DNA of 64,000 nt from Streptomyces panaciradicis (GTDB lineage Bacteria > Actinomycetota > Actinomycetes > Streptomycetales > Streptomycetaceae): the NCBI RefSeq assembly GCF_023516615.1, contig NZ_JAMGBF010000023.1, forward strand, positions 1 to 64,000, written 5' to 3'. Position 1 is the stretch's first letter. Every line of letters begins with the position of its first letter. The notes beneath the pieces are model-generated. The model did no database searches and was not told the DNA's origin. It saw only the letters and a program-made list of their open reading frames with translations. This document shows positions 53,267 to 61,097 of this stretch, piece by piece. Both the position numbers and the translations under genes were made by a program.

Positions 53267-54157
53267 TCAGGCTCGGGGCAGCAGCGGGGCCGAGACGGCG
53301 GGGGCCGAGTTGTAGGACGGGCCGTCGTCCACGGTGTTGTTCCGCTCGTCGTTGACGGCGGCCACGATCGCGAAGACGATCAGGGCGATCGTGGCGAGGC
53401 CGAGCACGATGCCGACGATGCCGGTGACGAAGCCGGCCTGCGCCTGACCGCGGTTGTCGGCCTCACCGCGGTCCGCCCGCCGCTTCCCCTTGACGCCGAG
53501 GATCACGGCGAGGATGCCGAGGACGAGGGAGACGATGCCGTAGAGGCAGAACAGGCAGCACGACAGGATGCCCAGGATCATCGCCGACGTGCCCAGGCCG
53601 TTCTGCGGGGGCGGCTGCATACCGGGCCACCCGTAGCCCTGCGGGTAAGCGGGATAGCCGTAGCCGCCGGGCGCCCCGGGGCCGTGCTGTCCCGGGCCGG
53701 TGGGCGCTATGGGGGGCGGCGGCACGGCGGACTCGGACCAGCCCTCGGGGGCGGCGCCCGCGCCGGGCGGGGCGTAGCCGGGGGCGCCGTAGCCCGGGAG
53801 GCCGTAACCGGGGGCTCCGTAGGCGGGTGTACCGGGGCCGGGGTAGCCGTAGCCGGGGGTTCCCGGGACGGGCGTCCCGACTCCGGGGGTTCCGGGACCC
53901 GGTGTTCCCATTCCGGGGGTTCCGGGGCCCGGTGTGCCTACTCCGGGGGTTCCGGGGGCGGGCGTGCCCGCTCCGGGCGGGGCGAAGCCGTCGGAGGGCA
54001 CGGACGTCATGGTCGCCTGGTCGTGCACGGAGGGCGGCTGCGGCGAGCCGGGCGTCTGGGCCCGCGGCCCCTTGTCCAGCGACGTCTTGCGCTCGGGCGG
54101 CGCCCACGGATCGTCCTCCGGCGCCGCGCCCCCACCCGGCTGTGTCTGATCCGCCAC
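53267..54157 (-). CDS. DUF4190 membrane protein with PGTPG-repeat N-terminus
   Basis: A 296-residue protein. The N-terminal ~190 residues are Pro/Gly-rich, with a run of GTPGxGTPGPGTPG-like units then GYGYPGPG and APGYG repeats. The C-terminal part has two hydrophobic segments (SAMILGILSCCLFCLYGIVSLVLGILAVILGVKG and GFVTGIVGIVLGLATIALIVFAIVAAV) with the DUF4190 GxKGKRRAD pattern between. It is an integral membrane protein of unknown role. GTG 54157 with GGGGGACAGG upstream; an ATG at 54190 is the alternative. Confidence 0.8.
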   Translation of the reverse strand: MADQTQPGGGAAPEDDPWAPPERKTSLDKGPRAQTPGSPQPPSVHDQATMTSVPSDGFAPPGAGTPAPGTPGVGTPGPGTPGMGTPGPGTPGVGTPVPGTPGYGYPGPGTPAYGAPGYGLPGYGAPGYAPPGAGAAPEGWSESAVPPPPIAPTGPGQHGPGAPGGYGYPAYPQGYGWPGMQPPPQNGLGTSAMILGILSCCLFCLYGIVSLVLGILAVILGVKGKRRADRGEADNRGQAQAGFVTGIVGIVLGLATIALIVFAIVAAVNDERNNTVDDGPSYNSAPAVSAPLLPRA

Positions 54158-54381
54158 GTCCCTGTCCCCCTCAGTCGATCGTCCGGCCATGGTAAAGCCT
54201 CGACCTGCCGGTACGACGGGCCGGTGCCCCGCCCGCGCGACCCCGGCCCACCCCGGGCGGCGGCCACCGCCGGGGCCCGGCCCCGCGAGGGCTCTGTCTA
54301 CGATGACCACGATTCACCGATCAGCCGATCACCCGCGTCCCGGACCCACAGGGCACCGGACGCCGTTCCCGGGGAGGAACC

Positions 54382-55422
54382 TTGACCGACCACCGCGACC
54401 TGCACCCCTTCATCGCCGGACTGCCGAAGGCCGAACTCCACGTCCACCACGTCGGCTCCGCCTCCCCCCGGATCGTCTCCGAACTGGCCGCCCGCCACCC
54501 CGACTCCAAGGTCCCCACCGACCCCGAGGCCCTGGTCGACTACTTCACCTTCACCGACTTCGCCCACTTCATCGACGTGTACCTGTCGGTCGTCGACCTC
54601 ATCCGCACCCCCGAGGACGTACGTCTGCTGACGTACGAGGTGGCCCGGGACCTGGCCCGGCAGCAGGTGCGCTACGCCGAGCTGACCATCACGCCGTTCT
54701 CCTCCACCCGCCGGGGCATCGACGAGCGGGCCTTCATGGACGCGATCGAGGACGCCCGCAAGGCGGCCGAGGCCGAGTTCGGCACGGTGCTGCGCTGGTG
54801 CTTCGACATCCCCGGCGAGGCGGGCCTGGAGTCGGCCGAGGAGACGGCACGGCTCGCCACCGACGACCGGCTGCGCCCCGAGGGACTGGTCTCCTTCGGG
54901 CTCGGCGGACCCGAGATCGGCGTGCCGAGGCCCCAGTTCAAGCCGTACTTCGACCGGGCGATCGCCGCCGGACTGCACTCCGTGCCGCACGCCGGCGAGA
55001 CCACCGGCCCGGAGACGGTGTGGGACGCGCTCACCCATCTGCGCGCCGAGCGCATCGGGCACGGCACACACTCCTTCCAGGACCCCGAGCTCCTCGCCCA
55101 CCTCGCCGAGCACCGCATCCCCCTGGAGGTCTGCCCGACCTCCAACATCGCCACCCGCGCGGTCCGCACCCTCGACGAGCACCCGGTCAAGGAGTTCGTG
55201 AAGGCCGGGATCGTGGTGACGATCAACTCCGACGACCCGCCGATGTTCGGCACCGACCTGAACAACGAGTACGCGGTCGCGGCCCGTCTGCTGGACCTCG
55301 ACGAGCGGGGCGTCGCCGCCCTCGCGAAGAACGCGGTCGACGTCTCCTTCCTGGACGAGCCCGGCAAGGCCCGCATCCGCGCGGAGATCGACGCCTACAC
55401 CTCGGCGTGGCTGGCCCCCTGA
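54382..55422 (+). CDS. Adenosine-deaminase-superfamily enzyme, probable aminodeoxyfutalosine deaminase
   Basis: A 346-residue amidohydrolase starting at TTG 54382 (GAGG upstream). Zinc ligands: LHVHHVG (HxH), SVPHAGETTGP (His and Glu), INSDDPPMFGTDL (Asp). The layout is the ADA/AMP deaminase fold. The first motif reads HVHHVGS rather than the HVHLDGA of true adenosine deaminases, and in streptomycetes this branch deaminates aminodeoxyfutalosine in the menaquinone (futalosine) pathway. I prefer that role, but plain adenosine deaminase is possible. Confidence 0.8.
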   Translation: MTDHRDLHPFIAGLPKAELHVHHVGSASPRIVSELAARHPDSKVPTDPEALVDYFTFTDFAHFIDVYLSVVDLIRTPEDVRLLTYEVARDLARQQVRYAELTITPFSSTRRGIDERAFMDAIEDARKAAEAEFGTVLRWCFDIPGEAGLESAEETARLATDDRLRPEGLVSFGLGGPEIGVPRPQFKPYFDRAIAAGLHSVPHAGETTGPETVWDALTHLRAERIGHGTHSFQDPELLAHLAEHRIPLEVCPTSNIATRAVRTLDEHPVKEFVKAGIVVTINSDDPPMFGTDLNNEYAVAARLLDLDERGVAALAKNAVDVSFLDEPGKARIRAEIDAYTSAWLAP

Positions 55423-55457
55423 CGCGTCCCGCCCTCGGCGGCCACCACAATGGGCCC

Positions 55458-56159
55458 ATGCAGAAGCTGACCGCCGTGGCCCACCGGGGCGACCCGTACC
55501 GCGTCCGCGAGAACACGATCGACTCGCTGCGTTCCGCGCTCGACCGGGGCGCGGACGCCGTCGAGATCGACGTACGCCTGACCAGGGACGGCGTCCCCGT
55601 GCTGCTGCACGACGCGACGCTCAAGCGGCTGTGGGAGCACGACCGGCCGCTGCGGTCGCTGTCCGCGGACGAGGTCCGCGGGCTGACCGGCGGCCACATC
55701 CCGACGCTCGCCGAGGCCCTGGCCGCCACCGAGGGCAGCCGGGTGATGATCGACCTGCCCGGCACCCGGGACGTGCGGGAGGCCCGCCGGGTGGTGGACG
55801 CCGTACGGGAGGCCGGAGCGGGAGAGCGCGTGTACTACTGCGCGGGCGCCCAGGAGATGCTCGCCGTGCGGGCGGCCGACCCGTCCGCGGAGATCGCGCT
55901 GACCCGCAGCACGCTCGCGCCCGCCCGCCCCGTGCTGCTGGAGGCGGTGCGCCCGCGCTGGCTCAACTACCGCTTCTCGCTGGTCGACCGTGCCCTGGCG
56001 GGCCGGGTGCACCGCGACGGCCTGCTCCTCTCCGTCTGGACGCCGGACACCCGCCGCTCGATGCGCCGCCTCATCGACCTGGGCGTCGACTCGATCACCA
56101 CCAACCGCGTCGACGTGCTGTGTGCGCTGCGGGAGGCGCCCTCCACCCGCGAGCGCTGA
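55458..56159 (+). CDS. Glycerophosphodiester phosphodiesterase
   Basis: A 233-residue cytoplasmic GDPD. Starts MQKLTAVAHRGDPYRVRENTIDSL with the HRG...ENT motif; DAVEIDVRLTRDGVPVLLHDATLKRLWEH provides the metal ligands and catalytic His; LLLSVWTPDTRRSMRRLIDLGVDSITTNRVD closes the barrel. It hydrolyses glycerophosphodiesters to glycerol-3-phosphate. It lies 35 bp after the deaminase gene on the same strand. Confidence 0.93.
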   Translation: MQKLTAVAHRGDPYRVRENTIDSLRSALDRGADAVEIDVRLTRDGVPVLLHDATLKRLWEHDRPLRSLSADEVRGLTGGHIPTLAEALAATEGSRVMIDLPGTRDVREARRVVDAVREAGAGERVYYCAGAQEMLAVRAADPSAEIALTRSTLAPARPVLLEAVRPRWLNYRFSLVDRALAGRVHRDGLLLSVWTPDTRRSMRRLIDLGVDSITTNRVDVLCALREAPSTRER

Positions 56160-56339
56160 GGCACCGCCGCGACGCGAAGGCGCCTCCCGTAGGGGCGATC
56201 CCCCACAACTCCACTGCTGTGTAAGGGACTTGGTCCGGGAGTCCTCAGGGGCCCGCCCCCTCCTCGCCGACGATCCCCGTCGGCCCGCACCGGCTGAGGA
56301 TGATCTCGTCACCCACCGCCGAGTCCTCCGGAGCAGCCC

Positions 56340-57470
56340 ATGCGTGCCCGCGTCCCGACCGCTCTCGCCGCCTCCCTCACCCTCGCCCTGGCGGCCGGCC
56401 CCCTGGCCGCCCCCGCGTTCGCCGCCCCCGTGGCGGCGTCCGCGCACCACAGCTCCGGACCCGACGCCGACGCCCTGCGCGCCGCGATCGCCGGCCTTCC
56501 CGACGCGGACGCGACCGCCGCGCTCCTCCGGGTCGGCGGCGAGGGGACGTGGAAGGGGACGGCGGGCGTCCGGGACGTCCGCACCGGGGCGCCGGCCCTG
56601 GAGAACGGCCGCTTCCGGGCCGGTTCGGTGACGAAGGTGGTCACCGCGGCGATCGTGCTGCAGCTGGCCGCCGAGGGCCGAGTCGACCTCGACGGCACCG
56701 TGCAGCAGTACCTGCCCGGGCTGCTCACCGCGGACTTCAAGCCCGTCACCGTACGGCAGTTGCTGAACTACACCAGCGGCCTCGGGCCGGGCGCGTCCCT
56801 CGGTGACACGGTCGAGGAGGGCTATCCGCACCGGTTCGAGACGCTGACCCCGCGGCAGGTCGTGGCGGCCTCCGTCGCCGAGGGCCCGGCGCACGACCCC
56901 GGTACGCGCCAGGACTACGGCAACATCCACTACACCGTGCTCGGCCTGCTCATCGAGAAGGTGACCGGGGACTCGTACGCCCACCAGGCCGCGGTGCGGA
57001 TCTTCCGGCCGCTCGGCATGCGCGCCAGCTCGTTCCCCGTCGGCGCCGACCCCCGTGTCCACGGACCGCACAACCGCGGATACGACTGGATCGACGGCGA
57101 GTTGACGGACGTGACCGACTGGAACATGTCCGACCGCTGGGCGGCCGGCGACCTGATCTCCACGACCGCCGACCTCCAGAGGCTGCTGGTGGGGCTGTTC
57201 CGCGGCCGGGTGGTGCCCGAGCCGCAGCTGCGGGAGATGTTCACGCTCCCCGACGTGCCCGGCGCGCGGTACGCGGCGGCGCTGGAGCGGTTCGAGCTCC
57301 ACGGCAGGGTGATCTGGGGCAAGACCGGCTCACGCCCCGGCTACGCCACGGTGATCGCCGCCACCCGCGACCTCTCCCGCACCCTCGTCTACTCGGTCGA
57401 CTCCACCGACGCCAAGGGCGACGGCCAGGCCACCGCCGAGCGTTTCGCCTACCCGGCCTTCAACCGCTGA
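56340..57470 (+). CDS. Secreted serine hydrolase, class C beta-lactamase / DD-peptidase family
   Basis: A 376-residue exported enzyme: signal peptide ASLTLALAAGPLAAPAFA. Active-site Ser-x-x-Lys is SVTK (Ser96-Lys99), the second motif is YGN in DYGNIHYTVLG, and the third is KTG in IWGKTGSRPG. These define the penicillin-recognising fold; role is probably a D-alanyl-D-alanine carboxypeptidase or esterase rather than resistance. Its last 141 bp overlap the convergent membrane protein gene. Confidence 0.9.
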   Translation: MRARVPTALAASLTLALAAGPLAAPAFAAPVAASAHHSSGPDADALRAAIAGLPDADATAALLRVGGEGTWKGTAGVRDVRTGAPALENGRFRAGSVTKVVTAAIVLQLAAEGRVDLDGTVQQYLPGLLTADFKPVTVRQLLNYTSGLGPGASLGDTVEEGYPHRFETLTPRQVVAASVAEGPAHDPGTRQDYGNIHYTVLGLLIEKVTGDSYAHQAAVRIFRPLGMRASSFPVGADPRVHGPHNRGYDWIDGELTDVTDWNMSDRWAAGDLISTTADLQRLLVGLFRGRVVPEPQLREMFTLPDVPGARYAAALERFELHGRVIWGKTGSRPGYATVIAATRDLSRTLVYSVDSTDAKGDGQATAERFAYPAFNR

Positions 57471-57971
57471 GGTGTACGGGGCGAGTTGCTCCAGCCGCTT
57501 GATCTTCTTGCGGACGACGTAGAGCGGGATCACTCCGAACACCCCGAACGACATGTCGATCACCGACCACCAGAAGGGGATGCCGCGGATCGGCCCGCAG
57601 ACCAGCGCGAGCGGGATGATCCCGGCGCAGGCGATCATCGCGAACTCGACGACCCAGACGTTGCGGACCGGGTCCCGGTAGGGCCCCCAGAACGCGACCG
57701 CGATGACGAGGTGGGCGAAGGCCAGCCAGTCCGTGCCGTAGAGGAGGAAGGGGTAGTCGGAGTCGGCGGTGTCGAGCCCGCGCCGGACGTGCTCGATCCA
57801 GTCCGTGAGCGCGGGCAGGTACCGCGGCACGGACAGCGACCGCAACAGGTCCTCGGTCCAGTGCAGTTCGTGCACCAGCGGGAAGGCCGTGGCGCCGCTG
57901 AGCACCAGGCAGACGACGAAGAGGACCAACCAGACGCGGATGCCCTTCAGCAGGGCGGCTCTGTCGCTCAT
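57330..57971 (-). CDS. Small integral membrane protein
   Basis: A 213-residue protein with about four spans: GIRVWLVLFVVCLVLSGATAFPLV, TDWLAFAHLVIAVAFW, VEFAMIACAGIIPLALVCG and PFWWSVIDMSFGVFGVIPLYVV, then a basic loop. The last ~48 residues (after APYTS) read antisense to the serine hydrolase and are Gly-rich, so the natural end may be shorter in relatives. The palindrome TTGAACGCGTTCAA lies 21 bp before its ATG. Family not recognised. Confidence 0.7.
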   Translation of the reverse strand: MSDRAALLKGIRVWLVLFVVCLVLSGATAFPLVHELHWTEDLLRSLSVPRYLPALTDWIEHVRRGLDTADSDYPFLLYGTDWLAFAHLVIAVAFWGPYRDPVRNVWVVEFAMIACAGIIPLALVCGPIRGIPFWWSVIDMSFGVFGVIPLYVVRKKIKRLEQLAPYTSAVEGRVGETLGGGLAVALGVGGVDRVDEGAGEVAGGGDHRGVAGA

Positions 57972-57991
57972 GGGGGCAGCGTACGCCGTTG

Positions 57992-58005
57992 TTGAACGCG
58001 TTCAA
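57992..58005. promoter_or_regulatory. TetR-type operator palindrome
   Basis: TTGAACGCGTTCAA, a perfect 14-bp palindrome just before the membrane protein gene. Its form suits a TetR-family repressor, but no such gene is in the window. Confidence 0.6.
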
Positions 58006-58042
58006 AAAGTGGGTCCCGCTTCTTGAGGCCCGCTGTGCCGGG

Positions 58043-58546
58043 CTATCGCCTCCCGCTCTGCCCGGGTGACGCCACCGGTGTGCTCCTGACCGCGGACGGT
58101 TCGATCGAGGGGACGCTCGTCGCCGTACGGGAGGACCGGGTCGGGGAGGAGGTGCGGGGAACGGCCCGGGACGGCTCGGTGGGGCGGCTGGGCTGCCTTC
58201 CGGTGCGGGCGTCCGGGGTGGTGCTGGGGCTGGACGGGCGGGGAGAGGGCGAGTCGGTCGGCCGCATCGAGGGGCTGCTCGCGGGCGGCGGGGCCAGGGG
58301 GGCCACCGGGGAGGACGGGCGGGTGTCCGACGCCGACAGCCGCAGGGGCAGGAGGGCCAGGGCGGCCACACCGCAGGTCAGGGCGGCGCCGGCGGCGGCC
58401 TTGACGAGGCGGCGGCGGGCCGCGCCGCGGCGGATGGCCCGGTAGCGGCCGGGGGGCGCGCCGAGGTGCCGGGCGGGCGGCTGGAGCAGGATCGTGAGCG
58501 GGTCCTCGGGGTCGATGTCCGGGCCCTCGTCAGAGTGTGTGATCAA
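58043..58546 (-). CDS. Single-span membrane protein with Ser/Pro-rich tail, paired with the ECF sigma factor
   Basis: A 167-residue protein: cytoplasmic N-terminus (~48 residues, DEGPDIDPEDPLTILLQPP), one transmembrane helix (LVKAAAGAALTCGVAALALLPLRL), and a ~95-residue Ser/Pro/Thr/Arg-rich outer tail. Its start overlaps the sigma-factor gene by 17 bp. The topology suits an anti-sigma factor, but there is no zinc-binding ZAS motif, so this is inference. Confidence 0.7.
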   Translation of the reverse strand: MITHSDEGPDIDPEDPLTILLQPPARHLGAPPGRYRAIRRGAARRRLVKAAAGAALTCGVAALALLPLRLSASDTRPSSPVAPLAPPPASSPSMRPTDSPSPRPSSPSTTPDARTGRQPSRPTEPSRAVPRTSSPTRSSRTATSVPSIEPSAVRSTPVASPGQSGRR

Positions 58547-59021
58547 CGCTTCTCCTCAGGTGGGCGCGGAGCAGTTCGCGGGCCGCGTGGAGGTCCGCCT
58601 TGACGGTCCCCTCCCGGCGTCCGGTGAGCGCGGCCACCTCCCGGATCGGCATGTCAGCGTAGTAGTGGAGCAGGATCGGCACGCGCAGGCGTTCGGGGAG
58701 GGACTGCACGAGCAGGCGCACCGAGGGGTCCGTCTGCTCGGGGTGCGGGGCCACCGCCGCCTCGGTCTTCGCGCGGCGTACGGCCCGGCGTTCGCGCTCC
58801 AGCTTGCGCCAGTGGTCGCGGACGATGTTGGCCGCGGTGACGTAGAGGAAACCGTTCGGCTCCGCCACGGTGGTCCAGCGGGCCCACAGGCGGGTGAAGG
58901 CCTCCGAGGCGATCTCGTGCGCGGTCTCGTCGTCGTCGACCAGCCGGCGGACCCAGCCGGCGAGGCGCGGATAGAGGGCGGCGAACAGCTCGGACGCGGC
59001 CTTCTCGCGGGAGCGTTTCAA
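58530..59021 (-). CDS. ECF sigma factor
   Basis: A 163-residue sigma-70 family protein. Region 2: ELFAALYPRLAGWVRRLVDDDETAHEIASEAFTRLWARW, then PNGFLYVTAANIVRDHWRKLER; region 4: LPERLRVPILLHYYADMPIREVAALTGRREGTVKADLHAARELLRAHL. TTG 59021 has GGAG close upstream. Its partner membrane protein overlaps its end. Confidence 0.93.
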   Translation of the reverse strand: MKRSREKAASELFAALYPRLAGWVRRLVDDDETAHEIASEAFTRLWARWTTVAEPNGFLYVTAANIVRDHWRKLERERRAVRRAKTEAAVAPHPEQTDPSVRLLVQSLPERLRVPILLHYYADMPIREVAALTGRREGTVKADLHAARELLRAHLRRSVDHTL

Positions 59022-59067
59022 CGTTCTCCATGGTCGTGGGGGTTCGGGGCGGCTCGGTGGGGAAGAG

Positions 59068-59101
59068 CCCGGGCCGGGGCGGAACGTTGCCCCGGCCCGG
59101 G
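59068..59101 (-). terminator. Terminator after the sortase gene (13-bp perfect stem)
   Basis: CCCGGGCCGGGGC and GCCCCGGCCCGGG pair perfectly over 13 bp (8-nt loop), 14 bp after the sortase stop and before the sigma-factor gene. Confidence 0.85.
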
Positions 59102-59115
59102 TTCTGTGACGGGGT

Positions 59116-59742
59116 TCAGCGGCGCGCGGAGGTCAGCGCCGCGAAGACGATCACGTTGTCGCGGTAGCCGTCTCCGGTACGGGCTCCCCCGCACGTGATC
59201 AGCCGCAGCTCGGGCCGGCCCACGTCGCCGTACACCTCCTTGGTGGGGAAGTCGGCCTTGGCGACCGTACGGACGTCAGTGACGGCGAACAACGCATCGG
59301 TGCCGTTCTCCAGGCGCACCTCGATCCGCTCGCCCCGGCGCAGGTCCTTCAGGTGCCGGAAGACGCCGTCCCCGTAGGCGCCGACCGTGACATGTCCGAG
59401 GATCACGGACGGGCCCTTCTGGCCCGGCGTCGGCGAGTGGCGGTACCAGCCCGCCCGGTCGTGCGCCTGCACCGGCGGGACCTGCGCGGTGCCGTCCGCG
59501 GCCAGGCCCAGCCGCAGCACCGGGGTGTCGACCCCGATGGCCGGTATCCGCAGCCCGACCGGGACCGATCGCCCCACCGCGGCCACCGACTTCGCCGGGG
59601 GCGGGGCGGAGGACGGTGGCGGGGCGGAGGACGACGGCGTGCTCGCGAGGTGCCCGGCGGAGTTCCCCCCACCGCCGCCGCAGCCCACGAGCAGGGCGGC
59701 CAGCGCCGTGGCGGCGAGAACGCGCCCGGCGAGCGGCCTCAT
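59116..59742 (-). CDS. Class E/F sortase-like transpeptidase
   Basis: A 208-residue lipid-anchored or secreted sortase. Signal peptide with lipobox-like LLVGCGGGG at ~18-21, a Ser/Pro linker, then the catalytic core: RIPAIGVDTPVLRLGL, GPSVILGHVTVG (catalytic His), LRLITCGGARTGDGYRDNVIVFAAL (catalytic Cys in the ITCGG motif, then Arg). This fits the small actinobacterial class F/E type. The gene overlaps the upstream putative substrate gene by 4 bp (ATGA). Confidence 0.9.
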   Translation of the reverse strand: MRPLAGRVLAATALAALLVGCGGGGGNSAGHLASTPSSSAPPPSSAPPPAKSVAAVGRSVPVGLRIPAIGVDTPVLRLGLAADGTAQVPPVQAHDRAGWYRHSPTPGQKGPSVILGHVTVGAYGDGVFRHLKDLRRGERIEVRLENGTDALFAVTDVRTVAKADFPTKEVYGDVGRPELRLITCGGARTGDGYRDNVIVFAALTSARR

Positions 59743-60113
59743 GCCCCGTGCGCCCGCCGGCGGCGCACGAGGAGGACGGCGCCGCCCACGACGACGGCCG
59801 CGGCGGTACCGCCGCCGATCAGCGCGCCCCCGGATCCCGAAGAGGTGTCGGCGACACCGGTGTTGGGCGCCCCGCTGGGCACGACCGAGACCTGACCGCG
59901 GGACGGCGCCCGGGTCGGCTCGGCGCTCGCGCGGCGGTCCCCGGTGCTCGGGACCGTGGAGGGCGCGGTGCTCGGGGCGGGCCGCTCGGTCGGCCTGGCG
60001 GAGCTCGGCACGGGAGAGGGGGTCCGGGACGCCCCGTCGGCGAACGCGGGCATCGCGCCCGCCAGTACGGCGGTGCAGGCGAGTGCCAGGGCACTGAGGC
60101 CGGTTCGGCGCAT
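59739..60113 (-). CDS. Putative sortase substrate (secreted, sorting-signal-like C-terminus)
   Basis: A 124-residue protein with signal peptide LSALALACTAVLAGAMPAFA, a Ser/Pro/Thr-rich low-complexity body, then VVPSGAPNTGVADTSS, a hydrophobic helix GALIGGGTAAAVVVGGAVLLV and a basic tail RRRRAHGA. This is the layout of a cell-wall sorting signal with APNTG as a variant of LPxTG. The overlapping sortase gene makes it its likely client. No catalytic domain. Confidence 0.78.
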   Translation of the reverse strand: MRRTGLSALALACTAVLAGAMPAFADGASRTPSPVPSSARPTERPAPSTAPSTVPSTGDRRASAEPTRAPSRGQVSVVPSGAPNTGVADTSSGSGGALIGGGTAAAVVVGGAVLLVRRRRAHGA

Positions 60114-60395
60114 GAGTGGGTCTCACTTTCGTCGGTCCGCCCGGCCGGTGGTCGGCCGGCGGGCTGTGTGGTGGATCGAGCGGAGAGACGAGGCGAAGCC
60201 CGGGCAGGTTGTAAAGAGATGGCAAAGCCGATGAGGCGACGGTCCGTGCGTCGCGCCTCAACCTCCGGGCGGCAGAAGCCTCTTGCCGGAGGGCCGGCGA
60301 ACTTCTTCACGCCCGGGGGCAATTCGTGACGACCGTGTGTGCGGGTTGCCAAGGACACTTGCGGCCGTAGTTGACATGACGTAAGTACGTGAATC

Positions 60396-61076
60396 ATGAA
60401 CCTGTTCACCCGTGCGTCGTCCCAGCGCCGCCCGGCTCCCCCCACCGCCCCCGCCTCCACGGCCCCGCCCCTCCCCCAACGCAGGCCCGGTCAGCCGCAG
60501 CCGGCACCGGCCGGGGTGCCGGACCCGTCTCTCGCGTCCCTGACCGGGGAGTGGGTCGTCGACCCCGCGCACAGCCGGATCGGCTTCTCCGTTCGGCACG
60601 CTCTGGTGACCACCGTGCGCGGGTCGTTCGCGGAGTTCGACAGCCGTCTGTACTTCGACGGCGCCGACCCCTCGCGCTCGCGGGCCGAGATCGTCCTGAA
60701 CACCGCGTCCGTCGACACCGGTGTGGAGCAGCGCGACGCCCACCTCGTCGGCCGCGACTTCCTGGACGCCCGCTCCTACCCGCAGATGCGGTTCGTCAGC
60801 ACGGCCGTACGCCTGGTGGGAAACGATGTCTACCGCATGACCGGCGACCTCACCATCAAGAAGGTCACCCGCCCGGTCGACCTGGAGCTCACCTACATCG
60901 GCCATGTCACCGACGCCTTCGGGGACGAGCGGGTCGGCTTCGACGGCACGACCACCATCAACCGTTCCGAATGGGGCCTGACGTACAACCAGCGCCTGGC
61001 GGAGGGCGGTGCCATGGTGAGCGAGAAGGTGCGCCTGCAGTTCGACATCGCGGCGATCCGCATGACCCGCGGCTGA
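60396..61076 (+). CDS. YceI family protein
   Basis: A 226-residue protein. A ~50-residue Pro/Ala-rich N-terminal stretch precedes the YceI lipocalin-like domain: LTGEWVVDPAHSRIGFSVRHALVTTVRGSFAEFDSRLYFDG, SVDTGVEQRDAHLVGRDFLDARSYPQMRF and TIKKVTRPVDLELTYIG. The fold binds isoprenoid-type lipids. A dyad ACGTAagTACGT lies within 25 bp of the start; no clear signal peptide. Confidence 0.9.
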   Translation: MNLFTRASSQRRPAPPTAPASTAPPLPQRRPGQPQPAPAGVPDPSLASLTGEWVVDPAHSRIGFSVRHALVTTVRGSFAEFDSRLYFDGADPSRSRAEIVLNTASVDTGVEQRDAHLVGRDFLDARSYPQMRFVSTAVRLVGNDVYRMTGDLTIKKVTRPVDLELTYIGHVTDAFGDERVGFDGTTTINRSEWGLTYNQRLAEGGAMVSEKVRLQFDIAAIRMTRG

Positions 61077-61097
61077 CGGGGACGCGCGGCCGTCCGC

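Noticed and set aside
60371..60376. TTGACA as the YceI -35
   Set aside because: A -10 17 bp later would fall at the ATG; an upstream TTGCCA/TAGTTG pair is at least possible but weak.
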